Shown here: one piece after another, positions 18,768 to 27,826 of the stretch
Layout: each line of letters opens with the position of its first letter
How positions within the stretch are numbered: the first letter of the stretch is position 1
Source: an uncultured Bacteroidales bacterium
GTDB taxonomy: Bacteria > Bacteroidota > Bacteroidia > Bacteroidales > Tenuifilaceae
Reading direction: 5' to 3'
Assembly (NCBI GenBank): GCA_937926785.1
Contig: CALBBQ010000031.1
Coordinates: forward strand, 1-63,039
Length of the DNA stretch: 63,039 nt
Notes under the pieces: model-generated
Seen by the model: the letters and a program-made list of their open reading frames with translations, nothing else
Database searches by the model: none
Told to the model about the DNA's origin: nothing
Position numbers and translations under genes: made by a program

Positions 18768-20639
18768 CTAGGTATTTTGGTTGCTACTGCCGCTCTCCCG
18801 GTATGTTTTGATGATTGAGTTGAGCATCTGCTCGGTTTCCGATGCCCCTTCGCCCAGCAGAAAGCCAATCTTTTGAACCATGGCCAAGTTTTTGTCTATT
18901 ACCTCGGTGATTCGTTTAATAACCTCCTCCTTTTGTACCTCCGGAGCGTACATGTCGCGAATGACAGCTCCTACTATAGCATTGGGTTTTATGGTGAAAA
19001 CGGAAAGGTTCAACAGTTTGTCTTTTAGCTGAACATCACGGTTGAGAATATCGGTGTTATTCTGCAAAACATTGGTGAAAAGGTTGTGAATGTTATAGGG
19101 TAGGAGGGTTTTCAAGTCGGCACCAACTAGCCCGGGAATGATTTCGTTGATTTCCAGGGCATCGTCGCCCAGCAGATCGATGAAGCTTTGGTTACTTTGC
19201 AGTATCTTTAGCTTTTTGTCGATAAGGACAACTGCCGATGGGAGCTTCTTGAGCATGGTGGTGATGGTTTCCGATGCTTCACGAGCTGCTTCTTGCTCCG
19301 CTCGAGCTTTTTTCTCCGACTCCCTGAGGGCTTCCTGGGTCTTAGCAAGCTTCTCGTTGGTAGCGCGCAGGGTTTTAATATATTCCTGTCGGTTTTTAAG
19401 GGTGAAGTTTAGGCACATGTCGGTGTGTGCCAGCCCAGAGGCAACTGCCGAGGCAAAATCATAACACGAAGCATAACCGCACGCTTCGCAACCTGAGTCG
19501 CGTCCTACAAACTCCTTATCGATCACCTTCAGCACTTCCTCCAGCTTTTGCTCCGACGGGGGCGGTAATCGCTGGTCATCAATATTGAATCCGCGGATGA
19601 AATTCCCCTTGCTGTGCTTATCGATGTCCTGTTCCCATTTTTCGCGGTTAAAGGTTTTGAGGCGCTTATTGGCATAGTTTGTAACCATGGTTCGCCTGAT
19701 GAACTTTTTCCCTCCCTTGGAGGTTCCGGGGCCCATGAGGCAACCTTCGCAGTAGAATAGGTTAAAGTGGCGGTTAATCAGCTCTATGCTGCTTTCGAAC
19801 TGTTCAAGTGCCTGAAGGGTATTGTTTGGCCCATTGGTGCTTATTACTGTGCCGGTTAGTAAATCCTCGCTGATATCAACAGCCTGCAGAATACCCCGGC
19901 CGATGGGGAATAGAGATCCCTTATATCCAATGGGTTCATCAAACTCAGAGTACTCAACGTTACCCTCCTTGATGTTGAATTCATCGAATAGTTCACGCAG
20001 CTCAACAAAGGTTAGGTTCTCGTCAATTCTACGGTCATCGTCGTAGAGCTGAATCTCTTCCTTGCTCTGGATGCAGGGTCCGATAAGTACTACCTTAACG
20101 TTTTGGCCGTACTCTTTTCTAACGGCCATTGCCGTGGCCACAATCGGTGAGATTATTGGTGCCAGGTTTTGAACCAGTTCCGGGTGGTACTTCTCAACCA
20201 TCGACACCACCACCGGGCACATGCTGGTAATGAAATATTTTCCTTTAAAGTTGTCGAAGAGGTTTTTGTACTCTCTCGCCACCAAATCGACCCCAAAAGT
20301 TACTTCGCAAACATAGGAGAATCCCAGTTGCCGAATCATCTGCACAAACTTACGGTAGTCGGTAATATCAACAAATTCTCCTGAAATACTGGGCGCACAT
20401 ATAGCAGCAACAGGGGCATCGCCTTTTAGCAACTCCAGAACCTCTTTTTTCGACGACCGGTAGCTTACAGCGTTAACCGGACAGATATTAAGACAGCTCC
20501 CGCATCCTACGCATCGACTTTCGATTATCCTGGCAAAGTTTTGCCCTGCCTTAACCTCAATAGCTTTAACCGGGCAAACCCTTACGCAGGCGTAGCAGTT
20601 GATGCAGGTGTTCTCATTTATGCTGAATAATTGCGACAT
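18768..20639 (-). CDS. PAS-type sensory [FeFe] hydrogenase (phosphatase-linked)
   Basis: A 623-residue putative H2 or redox sensor. Order: two [4Fe-4S] ferredoxin motifs (C12/15/18/22 and C43/46/49/53), a hydrogenase H-cluster domain (about 75-310), a four-Cys FeS motif (C384/C387/C392/C409), a coiled coil and a PAS domain (about 470-590). The H-cluster loops are not those of a working hydrogenase. L1 is TSMCPVVV (M140 where the proton-relay Cys normally sits), L2 is IGPCIQSKEE (S192 where the conserved Lys sits), and L3 is FYCEGCLMGPG (C297, C300). Such loops define the sensory groups C and D, so a signalling role is favoured over catalysis. It lies between the [2Fe-2S] ferredoxin (11 bases upstream) and the phosphatase (15 bases downstream). 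Confidence 0.9.
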   Translation of the reverse strand: MSQLFSINENTCINCYACVRVCPVKAIEVKAGQNFARIIESRCVGCGSCLNICPVNAVSYRSSKKEVLELLKGDAPVAAICAPSISGEFVDITDYRKFVQMIRQLGFSYVCEVTFGVDLVAREYKNLFDNFKGKYFITSMCPVVVSMVEKYHPELVQNLAPIISPIVATAMAVRKEYGQNVKVVLIGPCIQSKEEIQLYDDDRRIDENLTFVELRELFDEFNIKEGNVEYSEFDEPIGYKGSLFPIGRGILQAVDISEDLLTGTVISTNGPNNTLQALEQFESSIELINRHFNLFYCEGCLMGPGTSKGGKKFIRRTMVTNYANKRLKTFNREKWEQDIDKHSKGNFIRGFNIDDQRLPPPSEQKLEEVLKVIDKEFVGRDSGCEACGYASCYDFASAVASGLAHTDMCLNFTLKNRQEYIKTLRATNEKLAKTQEALRESEKKARAEQEAAREASETITTMLKKLPSAVVLIDKKLKILQSNQSFIDLLGDDALEINEIIPGLVGADLKTLLPYNIHNLFTNVLQNNTDILNRDVQLKDKLLNLSVFTIKPNAIVGAVIRDMYAPEVQKEEVIKRITEVIDKNLAMVQKIGFLLGEGASETEQMLNSIIKTYRESGSSNQNT

Positions 20640-20650
20640 GTCGGTTTCTA

Positions 20651-20896
20651 CTATAACAGTTCACTGGTTAGAATATCGATTATATTGTATTCATCCACTC
20701 CGGTGTATAGCTTTCCGTTGATGCTGATGTTGGGGCCTTCGGCGCAATTGCCAAAACAATGCCCGCCATGAAAGTTCACCTTGTCCTTTAGCTTGTGCTC
20801 ATCCAGAAACCTCATGATCACCTTGAGGGTAGCTTTATTCCCCCTGGCAAAACATGAACTCCCTAAACATATCATTACTTCTGGTCTTCTGTCCAT
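20651..20896 (-). CDS. Thioredoxin-like [2Fe-2S] ferredoxin
   Basis: This 81-residue protein has the four-Cys pattern of thioredoxin-like [2Fe-2S] ferredoxins, related to the NuoE/HydC C-terminal half: CLGSSC followed by HCFGNCAEGP. I chose the ATG at 20896; a TTG three codons upstream is the alternative. It is first in the leftward operon with the sensory hydrogenase and the phosphatase. It probably passes electrons to or from the sensory hydrogenase, or replaces HydC in another complex. A Rex-like operator lies eight bases before its start. Confidence 0.87.
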   Translation of the reverse strand: MDRRPEVMICLGSSCFARGNKATLKVIMRFLDEHKLKDKVNFHGGHCFGNCAEGPNISINGKLYTGVDEYNIIDILTSELL

Positions 20897-20904
20897 CCCT
20901 ACCA

Positions 20905-20922
20905 ATGTTATTTCAATAACAA
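20905..20922. promoter_or_regulatory. Putative Rex operator before the leftward sensory operon
   Basis: The 18-mer ATGTTATTTCAATAACAA is nearly palindromic: TGTTAT and ATAACA are perfect 6-base arms around four bases. It fits the Rex consensus form TTGTTAAnnnnTTAACAA with few changes. It lies in the untranslated leader, directly before the ferredoxin start. Two other sites of the same form lie at 21081 and 30699, and a rex gene is at 29052. Confidence 0.65.
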
Positions 20923-21080
20923 AGAAAGGCTTAAAGTTAAAGATTGTTGCTAATATAGCGTAAGAATGCTTATGAAATGATAAAAGTTTCCCTTTTTTTA
21001 CATTTGATATTTTATCTGAAATTGTTTTAAATAGTGGAATATTTTAGTATTTTGGTACATTCTAAATAATGTTTTATTAA

Positions 21081-21100
21081 ATTGTTCCGTGAATAACAAT
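21081..21100. promoter_or_regulatory. Putative Rex operator before hydC
   Basis: The sequence is ATTGTTCCGTGAATAACAAT: perfect 6-base arms (ATTGTT and AACAAT) separated by eight bases, the spacing of an 18-base Rex site. It lies 130 bases before the hydC ATG. Rex binds when NADH is low relative to NAD+, so this would repress the NAD-linked hydrogenase until NADH accumulates. Confidence 0.7.
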
Positions 21101-21229
21101 AAAGTTGTCTTTTAAATACATTGATAATCAGAATAATACGATTGATTTGGTGTTGGCGGGTATTACATGTTTTTTTCATAGTTCATGCTTGTTTAAGGTA
21201 AACACTATTTGTAGCAATAGATAATTACT

Positions 21230-21694
21230 ATGTCAGATCAAAAAAAAATAGATGAAATCCTTGAGCGTTACAGCCATTCAGGCCCCGAAAGTTTGATACC
21301 CGTATTGCAGGATATACAGAAGGAAATAGGAAATCTGAGCGAGGAGGCTATTGTAAGGGTTGGCCAGTGGTTGAACATCCCAACCTCAAAAATTTATGGA
21401 CTGGCTACATTCTATAACCAGTTCCGGTTCGAGGCTCAGGGTAAAAACCATATCTGCTTATGCAATGGTACATCCTGCCGGCTAAAGGGTGCTAAATGGA
21501 ATATGGTTTACCTGGAGGAATCGTTCAAGCTAAAAAATGGCCAAACCACCCGAAATGGTGAGTTCAGCCTTGAAGTGGTAACCTGCATGGGAGCCTGTGA
21601 GCATGGCCCTGTAGTGTCAATTAACGATGAGTTTTATGGCCAGGTTAATCCTGAGAGGCTAAAACAGATTCTGAACGAAAAAATTCGAGAGTAA
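21230..21694 (+). CDS. hydC: HydC (NuoE-like) subunit of trimeric [FeFe] hydrogenase
   Basis: This 154-residue subunit binds one [2Fe-2S] cluster in a thioredoxin-like fold. A helical N-terminal part (about 1-75, ILERYSHSGPESLIPVLQDI) is typical of NuoE. The ligands are CNGTSC and CMGAC (HGP follows), all four present. In HydABC hydrogenases this subunit works with HydB in electron transfer to NAD. It is first in the rightward operon; hydB starts four bases after its stop. Confidence 0.93.
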   Translation: MSDQKKIDEILERYSHSGPESLIPVLQDIQKEIGNLSEEAIVRVGQWLNIPTSKIYGLATFYNQFRFEAQGKNHICLCNGTSCRLKGAKWNMVYLEESFKLKNGQTTRNGEFSLEVVTCMGACEHGPVVSINDEFYGQVNPERLKQILNEKIRE

Positions 21695-21697
21695 GCT

Positions 21698-23647
21698 ATG
21701 CCACGCATTGATTCAAATGCCATTACTTCTTTTCTAACCGAGAAAGTAATACCGAACATTCACGATGGGGGATGGAGCGTAGAGGTCGCAGGCCAGCTTG
21801 CAGCTTTACGCCGTGAGCGGGTGAATCAGCCTGTAATTTTCGTTGGAATTACCACTTCATCGGTTGTGGCTGGAGCACTTCAAACCAAGGCGACAATTGA
21901 GCAATACCTCGATGACAATTCGATAGATGCAGATGTTGTATGTGTTGGAACTCATGGTTTATGCTCTTCTGAGCCAATAGTTGAGGTTCAACTCCCAGGA
22001 CGAACACGTGTGGCGTTTAGTAACGTAACAAGCGATAAGGTGAGCAGCATACTGGATGGGGTGCTTAACAACTATGTATCTACTGAAAGTTCAATATTTC
22101 AATACTATTCCCCCATTCATGAACCCTGGCATGGGATTGCATACCGTCATGAACTTCCTTTCTTCAAAAAGCAAAACCGAATCCTGCTTCGTAACGCCGG
22201 AATTATCAATCCAGAGAGTATTGCTGAGTACATTGCCCATGGCGGGTATCGTGCATTGGCCGTAACCCTGCGTAAGCATACCTGCGATGATGTTTGTCGA
22301 ATTGTAGAGGAAAGCGGGTTGCGTGGCCGCGGTGGGGGTGCTTTTCCCACCGGAATTAAATGGCGAAAGGCTTTAAAACAGGCTACAAACGAACGTTACC
22401 TGATTTGCAACGCCGACGAAAGCGATCCCGGAGGTTTTATGGATCGATTATTAATAGAAAGCGATCCGCACAGGGTGATTGAGGGAGTTATACTAAGTGC
22501 ATATGCTATTGGAGCGGGAAAAGCATACATCTACATCCGGAACCGTTACCAGCTCGCTGAGGAGCGCATGCAAAAAGCAATTGATCAGGCATATGAACTG
22601 GGATTAATTGGCTACGATATTCTGGGCAGCGGATTCTCGCTTGATATCGTTATTAAACAAGGACCTGGTGCCTACGTATGTGGCGAGGAAACCGCATTAA
22701 TCCGAAGCCTTGAAGGGAAACGGGGAATGCCTAGCATTAAACCTCCTTATCCCACTGAGATGGGGTTGAAGGGGAAGCCAACTGTTGTAAACAACGTTGA
22801 AACTTTGGCCAACATCCCCGATATACTTCTAAATGGCTCAGATTGGTTCACAGGAATAGGAACCGCAGCCTCAAAGGGGACAAAAATTTTCTCAATAAAC
22901 GGCATGGCTTCGCAAACCTGTTTGGTTGAGGTTTCCATGGGCGAGCCCCTGTCAGTTTTACTTGACCTTGCAGGTGGAACTAAACCAGGAAGAACTTTTA
23001 AGGCGTTACACTTAGGGGGGCCATCGGGGGTGAGCGTAACACCCGAGGAATTAATGATTTCCATTGATTTTGAACAACTTTCATCGCAAGGCATAGTCAT
23101 GGGTTCGGGTGGGGCGCAGGTTCTGGACGATAGCGTTTGCATGGTCGATTTAGTTAAGTATTTCATGCATTTTATCCGAAACGAGAGCTGTGGAAAGTGT
23201 ATTCCATGCAGGGAAGGATCAAATCGGATGTATCAAATACTCGACAACATATCGCGTAGGCCATTCAGCAACGAGGGGCATAACACCCTTGAGCGTTTTA
23301 AAGGTGTAATTCAGCTTGAAACGCTAGCCGAAGTGATGCGCGATACATCGCTCTGCGGGCTTGGGCAAACAGCCCCCAAACCCATTCTTAAAGCGTTAAA
23401 ATCGTTCCGTGAGGAATTTGAGGAGCATATCTTCGATCGTAAGTGTCGCGCTAGCGTTTGTCGCGATTTGCGCACGTTCTATATCGATGTAGAAAAATGT
23501 ACCGGTTGCACAGCTTGCGCACGTAAATGCCCAACCCAGGCTATTTACGGAACACCACGATCGCCCTATTTTATTGTAGAGGAGCGGTGCATTGGTTGTG
23601 GGATATGCCAGGAGACATGCAAGTTTGATGCAGTTTTCTTCAAGTAA
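21698..23647 (+). CDS. hydB: HydB (NuoF-like) NADH/FMN subunit of trimeric [FeFe] hydrogenase
   Basis: This 649-residue flavoprotein is where NAD(H) reacts and, in bifurcating enzymes, where electrons split between NAD+ and ferredoxin. FMN/NADH motifs are GLRGRGGGAFPTGIKW (near 207-222) and GPGAYVCGEETALIRS. A NuoF-type [4Fe-4S] site follows (ESCGKCIPCREG with a later CGLGQ), then two C-terminal ferredoxin motifs (CTGCTACARKCP and CIGCGICQETC). The N-terminal thioredoxin-like domain (about 44-120) has lost most of its [2Fe-2S] ligands: where CxGTGC-like and GCxGxC motifs are expected it has VGITTSS and VGTHGLC, leaving only C89 at a ligand position. The domain fold appears kept. Otherwise a complete group A3-type subunit. 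Confidence 0.94.
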   Translation: MPRIDSNAITSFLTEKVIPNIHDGGWSVEVAGQLAALRRERVNQPVIFVGITTSSVVAGALQTKATIEQYLDDNSIDADVVCVGTHGLCSSEPIVEVQLPGRTRVAFSNVTSDKVSSILDGVLNNYVSTESSIFQYYSPIHEPWHGIAYRHELPFFKKQNRILLRNAGIINPESIAEYIAHGGYRALAVTLRKHTCDDVCRIVEESGLRGRGGGAFPTGIKWRKALKQATNERYLICNADESDPGGFMDRLLIESDPHRVIEGVILSAYAIGAGKAYIYIRNRYQLAEERMQKAIDQAYELGLIGYDILGSGFSLDIVIKQGPGAYVCGEETALIRSLEGKRGMPSIKPPYPTEMGLKGKPTVVNNVETLANIPDILLNGSDWFTGIGTAASKGTKIFSINGMASQTCLVEVSMGEPLSVLLDLAGGTKPGRTFKALHLGGPSGVSVTPEELMISIDFEQLSSQGIVMGSGGAQVLDDSVCMVDLVKYFMHFIRNESCGKCIPCREGSNRMYQILDNISRRPFSNEGHNTLERFKGVIQLETLAEVMRDTSLCGLGQTAPKPILKALKSFREEFEEHIFDRKCRASVCRDLRTFYIDVEKCTGCTACARKCPTQAIYGTPRSPYFIVEERCIGCGICQETCKFDAVFFK

Positions 23648-23659
23648 AGATGCAAGGTC

Positions 23660-25384
23660 ATGAATGTCAGTATCGAAGTAAACAGTAGGGTAATACAGGC
23701 ACGAAAGGGCGAAACCATTCTTTCGGCATTAAACCGAAACGGGATTCGGGTTCCTACACTTTGTTACATGTCAGAACTATCACCCACAGGTGCATGTAGG
23801 TTGTGCGTGGTTGAGGTGGAGGGGCGCGATAATTTGGTTACATCCTGCTCCCACCTGGTGGAGGAAGGTATGCAAATTAAAACACACTCGCCCAGGGTTG
23901 TGCGTGCCCGAAAAACTCTGGTTGAGCTGCTTCTTTCCAATCACCCCGACGACTGCTTGTACTGCGAACGCAATGGGCATTGTGAGCTTCAAAACTTGGC
24001 AGCCGAGCTGCATATCAGGGAACGGAAGGTGTTAAGAAAATCCTTTTCTCAGAAACTTGATTTGTCCAGTCCAAGTATTGTCCGCGATCCGGCAAAGTGC
24101 ATACTTTGCGGTCGCTGCGTTAGAGTTTGCGATGAGATCCAGTCTGTTTCGACCTTTGAGTTTGTAAAGCGTGGCTGCAACATGTATGTTGGTACCACCA
24201 TGTCGCGCGACCTCAACTTCTCAAATTGCATTGGTTGTGGGGCTTGCGTTATGGTTTGCCCAACCGGAGCTTTGTACGAAAGGCAAAACGTTGCCGAGGT
24301 AATGGATACCCTCAGCAATCCAGAACTCGTACCCATTGTTCAGGTTGCACCATCAATCTCTGTATCGATTGCTGCCGAGTTTGGTTTGAAACCTGGGAAA
24401 GATATCAATGGAATGCTTTATGCCGCTCTACGTAAAATAGGCTTTAAGTATATCTTCGATAGCGCTTCGGCAGCCGATATTGCCACAACAGAGATGGCTG
24501 AGGAACTTTTGAAAAGAAAGGAAAATGGAACCCAACTCCCGGTTCTTTCCTCGTGCTGTCCGGCATGGGTTAAGTTTGTGGAACAGTGGTACCCGGAGCT
24601 AATTCCTCAACTTAGCGCGGTCAAGTCGCCTCAGCAAGTCATGGGGTCGCTCATTAAGAACTACTTTGCCCCTGCAAATGAACTCAACCCATCTAAAGTT
24701 TATTCGGTATCGGTTATGCCATGCCTGGCTAAGAAGTTCGAAGCCCAGCGCGAGGAAATGACAACCCGCGGTTTATCCGATGTGGATTCAGTTATTTCAA
24801 CCCGTGAACTAGTTCGGTTAATTAAGCTTTATGGGGTTGACCTTCAGAATATTGAGTCGCAGCATGCCGATAAGCCTTTCCATATCAGAAGTTCGGCAGG
24901 CAAACTTTTTGGGATATCAGGTGGTACTGCACAGGCGTTAGCCAGATTGATATTCTTTAAACTAACAGGGAAAGATCTGGTAGAAAGTAAAATCACCGAA
25001 GTTAAGCTGGGGCAGGGAGTAAAAGCCTTTTCGTTTAAATGCGCCGAAAAAACCTTTACGTTTGCGGTTATCAATGGCCTGCAGAATATCCATAACATTA
25101 TTCCTGAACTCATAAATAGTAAAACACCGATTGATTACATAGAGGTTATGGCTTGTCCGGGCGGTTGTGTGAGCGGGGGAGGCCAACCCTATGAGCCGGA
25201 TAAAAAGATGGTTAAGCTGAGAGCAAAGGCAATCCTTGAGATTGACGAGGCCGATGGGATTAAATGTGCTGCCAGGAACCCAATTGTTCAAGCAGTTTAT
25301 CAGGAGTTCGTAGGCGAGCCAGGAGGCGAACTTGCCGGTAAACTTTTAAAAACCAGGTATTCCAAAAGAGATGTTTTACTGTAA
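23660..25384 (+). CDS. hydA: HydA catalytic subunit of trimeric [FeFe] hydrogenase
   Basis: This 574-residue subunit reduces protons or oxidises H2 at the H-cluster. It has an N-terminal [2Fe-2S] domain (C35/C46/C49/C63), a His-Cys [4Fe-4S] site (H95/C99/C102/C108) and two ferredoxin clusters (C147/150/153/157 and C190/193/196/200). The H-cluster loops are canonical: SSCCPAW (C299, C300), MPCLAKKFE (C355, K358) and VMACPGGCVSGG (C499, C503). A small-subunit-like tail ends the protein. The loop numbering coincides with that of the Clostridium pasteurianum CpI enzyme, so length and spacing are fully typical. Together with hydB and hydC it forms the NAD-dependent, probably bifurcating enzyme. 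The sensory hydrogenase-kinase gene starts 19 bases later. Confidence 0.97.
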   Translation: MNVSIEVNSRVIQARKGETILSALNRNGIRVPTLCYMSELSPTGACRLCVVEVEGRDNLVTSCSHLVEEGMQIKTHSPRVVRARKTLVELLLSNHPDDCLYCERNGHCELQNLAAELHIRERKVLRKSFSQKLDLSSPSIVRDPAKCILCGRCVRVCDEIQSVSTFEFVKRGCNMYVGTTMSRDLNFSNCIGCGACVMVCPTGALYERQNVAEVMDTLSNPELVPIVQVAPSISVSIAAEFGLKPGKDINGMLYAALRKIGFKYIFDSASAADIATTEMAEELLKRKENGTQLPVLSSCCPAWVKFVEQWYPELIPQLSAVKSPQQVMGSLIKNYFAPANELNPSKVYSVSVMPCLAKKFEAQREEMTTRGLSDVDSVISTRELVRLIKLYGVDLQNIESQHADKPFHIRSSAGKLFGISGGTAQALARLIFFKLTGKDLVESKITEVKLGQGVKAFSFKCAEKTFTFAVINGLQNIHNIIPELINSKTPIDYIEVMACPGGCVSGGGQPYEPDKKMVKLRAKAILEIDEADGIKCAARNPIVQAVYQEFVGEPGGELAGKLLKTRYSKRDVLL

Positions 25385-25403
25385 ACTAATAGGTGCCTAA
25401 AGC

Positions 25404-27416
25404 ATGGCTACGAGTGAGGAGAGGAGAAAACTTGTTTACACCATTAAAGAGCTTTGCAGGGTTTGCTATACATGTGTCAGGGAGTGCCCCGCAAAGGCTA
25501 TTAAAATTATTAATGGTCAAGCCGATGTTATTGCCGAACGCTGCATAGGGTGTGGTAATTGTGTTAAAGTATGCAGCCAGGATGCTAAGGTATTTTTGCT
25601 AACCCGCAACGAGGTAAAAAGCATGTTGCATGGCGGCGAGCCAATTGCTGCATTGGTTGCTCCAAGTTTTCCTGCCGAGTTTACGGAGATAACCGACTAC
25701 AAAAGGTTTGTAGGAATGCTTCGGGCTTTAGGCTTTAGCCACGTGTTTGAGGTGGCTTTTGGGGCCGATTTGGTTGCGCAACGCTATAAATCCTTGCTCG
25801 AAGATAAATCGGGTAGGGGGTACATATCAAGCGATTGTCCTGCTATTGTTACCTACATTCGGTACTATCATCCTGAACTGGTTGAGAATCTGGCCCCGGT
25901 AGTTTCGCCTATGGTGGCTATTAGTAGGGTGGTGCGTAAAATCCATGGGAATATAAAGCAGGTTTTTATTGGCCCATGTATTGCAAAAAAGGATGAGTCT
26001 GATGAGATTGACGAAGCCATCACATTTCGTGAGTTGAGGGTTCTGTTTGAGCAATCAAACCTTACCCCTGATGGCGTTCCCCCCTCCGAATTTGACCCAC
26101 CCCATGCCGGAAGAGGGGCAATATTCCCTGTAAGCCGTGGGCTTATGCAAACAGTAAACATTTTCGACGATTTGATTGAAGGAAACATAACCGTAGCTGA
26201 GGGTCGTATAGGATTTCAGGAAGCCATCAAGGAGTGGGAAACCGGAAGTTTGAAAGGGCAGAACCTGGAACTGCTCTGTTGCGAAGGGTGTATCATGGGG
26301 CCTGGAATGTCGCCCGGTGGCAAGCGTTTTGAGCGAAAAACCTACATAAGTTCGTATGCTCGCAATAAGGTTGCTCCTGCTCAGCTAAAGAGATGGGAGC
26401 AAGCCATTGCTGACTTTTCGGACCTTGACCTGTCTAAAAGCTTTGTACCCGACAACAAGCGTATCGAAAAACCAACTGAGGAGGAGATAAACCGTGTGCT
26501 GGCTAAGATGGGGAAGTTCTCACCCCGCGATCACCTGAACTGTGGTGCTTGCGGCTATGATACCTGTTTGGAACATGCCATTGCCATAGTCGAAGGCCTT
26601 GCAGAGGTGGAAATGTGCTTACCCTACGCCATTGAGGAACTTCACGAGACAGTCAAGGACCTTGCCGTTTCAAACGAGAAACTTGCAAAAATGCAACAAG
26701 CCCTCAAGCATTCCGAAAAACTTGCCCATATGGGGCAGCTATCGGCAGGGATTGCCCATGAACTCAACAACCCTCTTGGTGTGGTGTTAATGTATAGCAA
26801 CATTCTACTTGACGAATGCAAGCCCGATGACCCTCTCCGGAACGATCTTGAGCTTATTTCGGCTCAGGCTGAACGCTGCAAAAAGATTGTTAGTGGATTG
26901 CTGAACTTTGCCCGAAAGAACCAGGTTAAGGTTGACAAAGTAAATCTTAAAAACCTGGCTGACGACAGTATAGCAGGGGTAGTAATACCCAAAGATGTTA
27001 AAACACAGGTAGTGTCAAGAACATCAAACCTGCTTGCCGACCTTGATTACGAGCAGATGATGCAGGTGCTCACCAATCTGAATAAAAATGCCATTGAGGC
27101 CATGCCAAATGGTGGGAACCTAACCATAGTGATTGATGGAAACGATCAGGAGGTTATCATCAGCGTATCCGATACGGGCGAGGGTATTCCCGAGGAAAAT
27201 ATGGACAAGCTTTTCACCCCGTTCTTCACCACCAAGGGCATTGGAAAAGGAACGGGGCTGGGCCTAGCAACTACCTACGGCATTGTAAAAATGCATAAGG
27301 GTAGAATTGAAGTTGAGTCCAACAATAACCCCCAAAAGGGGCCTACCGGAACCACTTTCAGAATTGTTTTACCCCGTAAAGCCGATTTCGATTTGAATAC
27401 CGAGAATAACGTGTAA
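25404..27416 (+). CDS. Sensory [FeFe] hydrogenase fused to histidine kinase
   Basis: A 670-residue cytosolic H2 or redox sensor kinase. Two ferredoxin motifs (C18/21/24/28 and C47/50/53/57) precede an H-cluster domain with L1 SSDCPAIV (D144, C145), L2 [10 protein letters not shown] (C192, K195) and L3 [11 protein letters not shown] (C292, C293, C296). A four-Cys FeS motif (C380/C383/C388/C405) follows, then a coiled coil. The kinase core has [10 protein letters not shown] with phospho-acceptor H452, a HATPase domain with DTGEGIP and [13 protein letters not shown]. Asp for Cys in L1 argues against normal proton relay and for sensing. HydDB calls kinase-linked sensory enzymes group C1, as I recall. 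The next two genes encode a receiver and a receiver-kinase, the probable phosphorelay partners. Confidence 0.92.
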   Translation: MATSEERRKLVYTIKELCRVCYTCVRECPAKAIKIINGQADVIAERCIGCGNCVKVCSQDAKVFLLTRNEVKSMLHGGEPIAALVAPSFPAEFTEITDYKRFVGMLRALGFSHVFEVAFGADLVAQRYKSLLEDKSGRGYISSDCPAIVTYIRYYHPELVENLAPVVSPMVAISRVVRKIHGNIKQVFIGPCIAKKDESDEIDEAITFRELRVLFEQSNLTPDGVPPSEFDPPHAGRGAIFPVSRGLMQTVNIFDDLIEGNITVAEGRIGFQEAIKEWETGSLKGQNLELLCCEGCIMGPGMSPGGKRFERKTYISSYARNKVAPAQLKRWEQAIADFSDLDLSKSFVPDNKRIEKPTEEEINRVLAKMGKFSPRDHLNCGACGYDTCLEHAIAIVEGLAEVEMCLPYAIEELHETVKDLAVSNEKLAKMQQALKHSEKLAHMGQLSAGIAHELNNPLGVVLMYSNILLDECKPDDPLRNDLELISAQAERCKKIVSGLLNFARKNQVKVDKVNLKNLADDSIAGVVIPKDVKTQVVSRTSNLLADLDYEQMMQVLTNLNKNAIEAMPNGGNLTIVIDGNDQEVIISVSDTGEGIPEENMDKLFTPFFTTKGIGKGTGLGLATTYGIVKMHKGRIEVESNNNPQKGPTGTTFRIVLPRKADFDLNTENNV

Positions 27417-27429
27417 AAATGTACTTCTT

Positions 27430-27825
27430 ATGGCAACCGATAAAAAAAAGATACTCATTGTTGATGATGATGCCGATTACCTTTTCCAGCTCAGGCATCA
27501 TGTCGAAAAGATGGGCTTTGATGTGGTTACGGCCGAGAGCCAACGTGAAGCCGAAAATGTCCTAAAAAACATGAAGCCCGATTTAGCTATACTTGATTTG
27601 ATGATGGAAAACGAGGATAGCGGTTTTATCCTAAGCTATAAGCTCAAACGAATGTATCCCGAAGTTCCGGTTATCATTGCCACAGCCGTTTCGGCTGAAA
27701 CGGGTATGTCGTTTGGTATTTCCAGTGAGCAGGAAAGGCAATGGATAAAAGCCGATTTATACCTGGAAAAGGGAATCCGTCCCGATCAGCTTTACAGGGA
27801 AATCTTGAAATTACTTAAGGTTTAG
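27430..27825 (+). CDS. Stand-alone response-regulator receiver
   Basis: This 131-residue single REC domain has the acidic pair D12/D13 and phospho-acceptor D56 (LAILDLMME). No output domain follows, so it is a phosphate shuttle or acts by protein contact, in the manner of CheY or Spo0F. It starts 13 bases after the hydrogenase-kinase and ends one base before the receiver-kinase, which fits a relay from H452 through this protein. Confidence 0.9.
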   Translation: MATDKKKILIVDDDADYLFQLRHHVEKMGFDVVTAESQREAENVLKNMKPDLAILDLMMENEDSGFILSYKLKRMYPEVPVIIATAVSAETGMSFGISSEQERQWIKADLYLEKGIRPDQLYREILKLLKV

Positions 27826-27826
27826 T

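Larger units (their letters stand above)
20897..21229. promoter_or_regulatory. Divergent control region of the hydrogen island
   Basis: This region of about 330 bases separates the leftward ferredoxin/sensor/phosphatase operon from the rightward hydCBA operon. It is very AT-rich and holds two Rex-like sites, at 20905-20922 and 21081-21100, about 175 bases apart. I could not find a fully convincing TAnnTTTG box on either strand. No small gene is evident. Confidence 0.6.

Noticed and set aside
23660..25384. Possible frameshift or truncation of HydA
   Set aside because: All cluster ligands and the loops are present with normal spacing, and length equals that of a typical enzyme.
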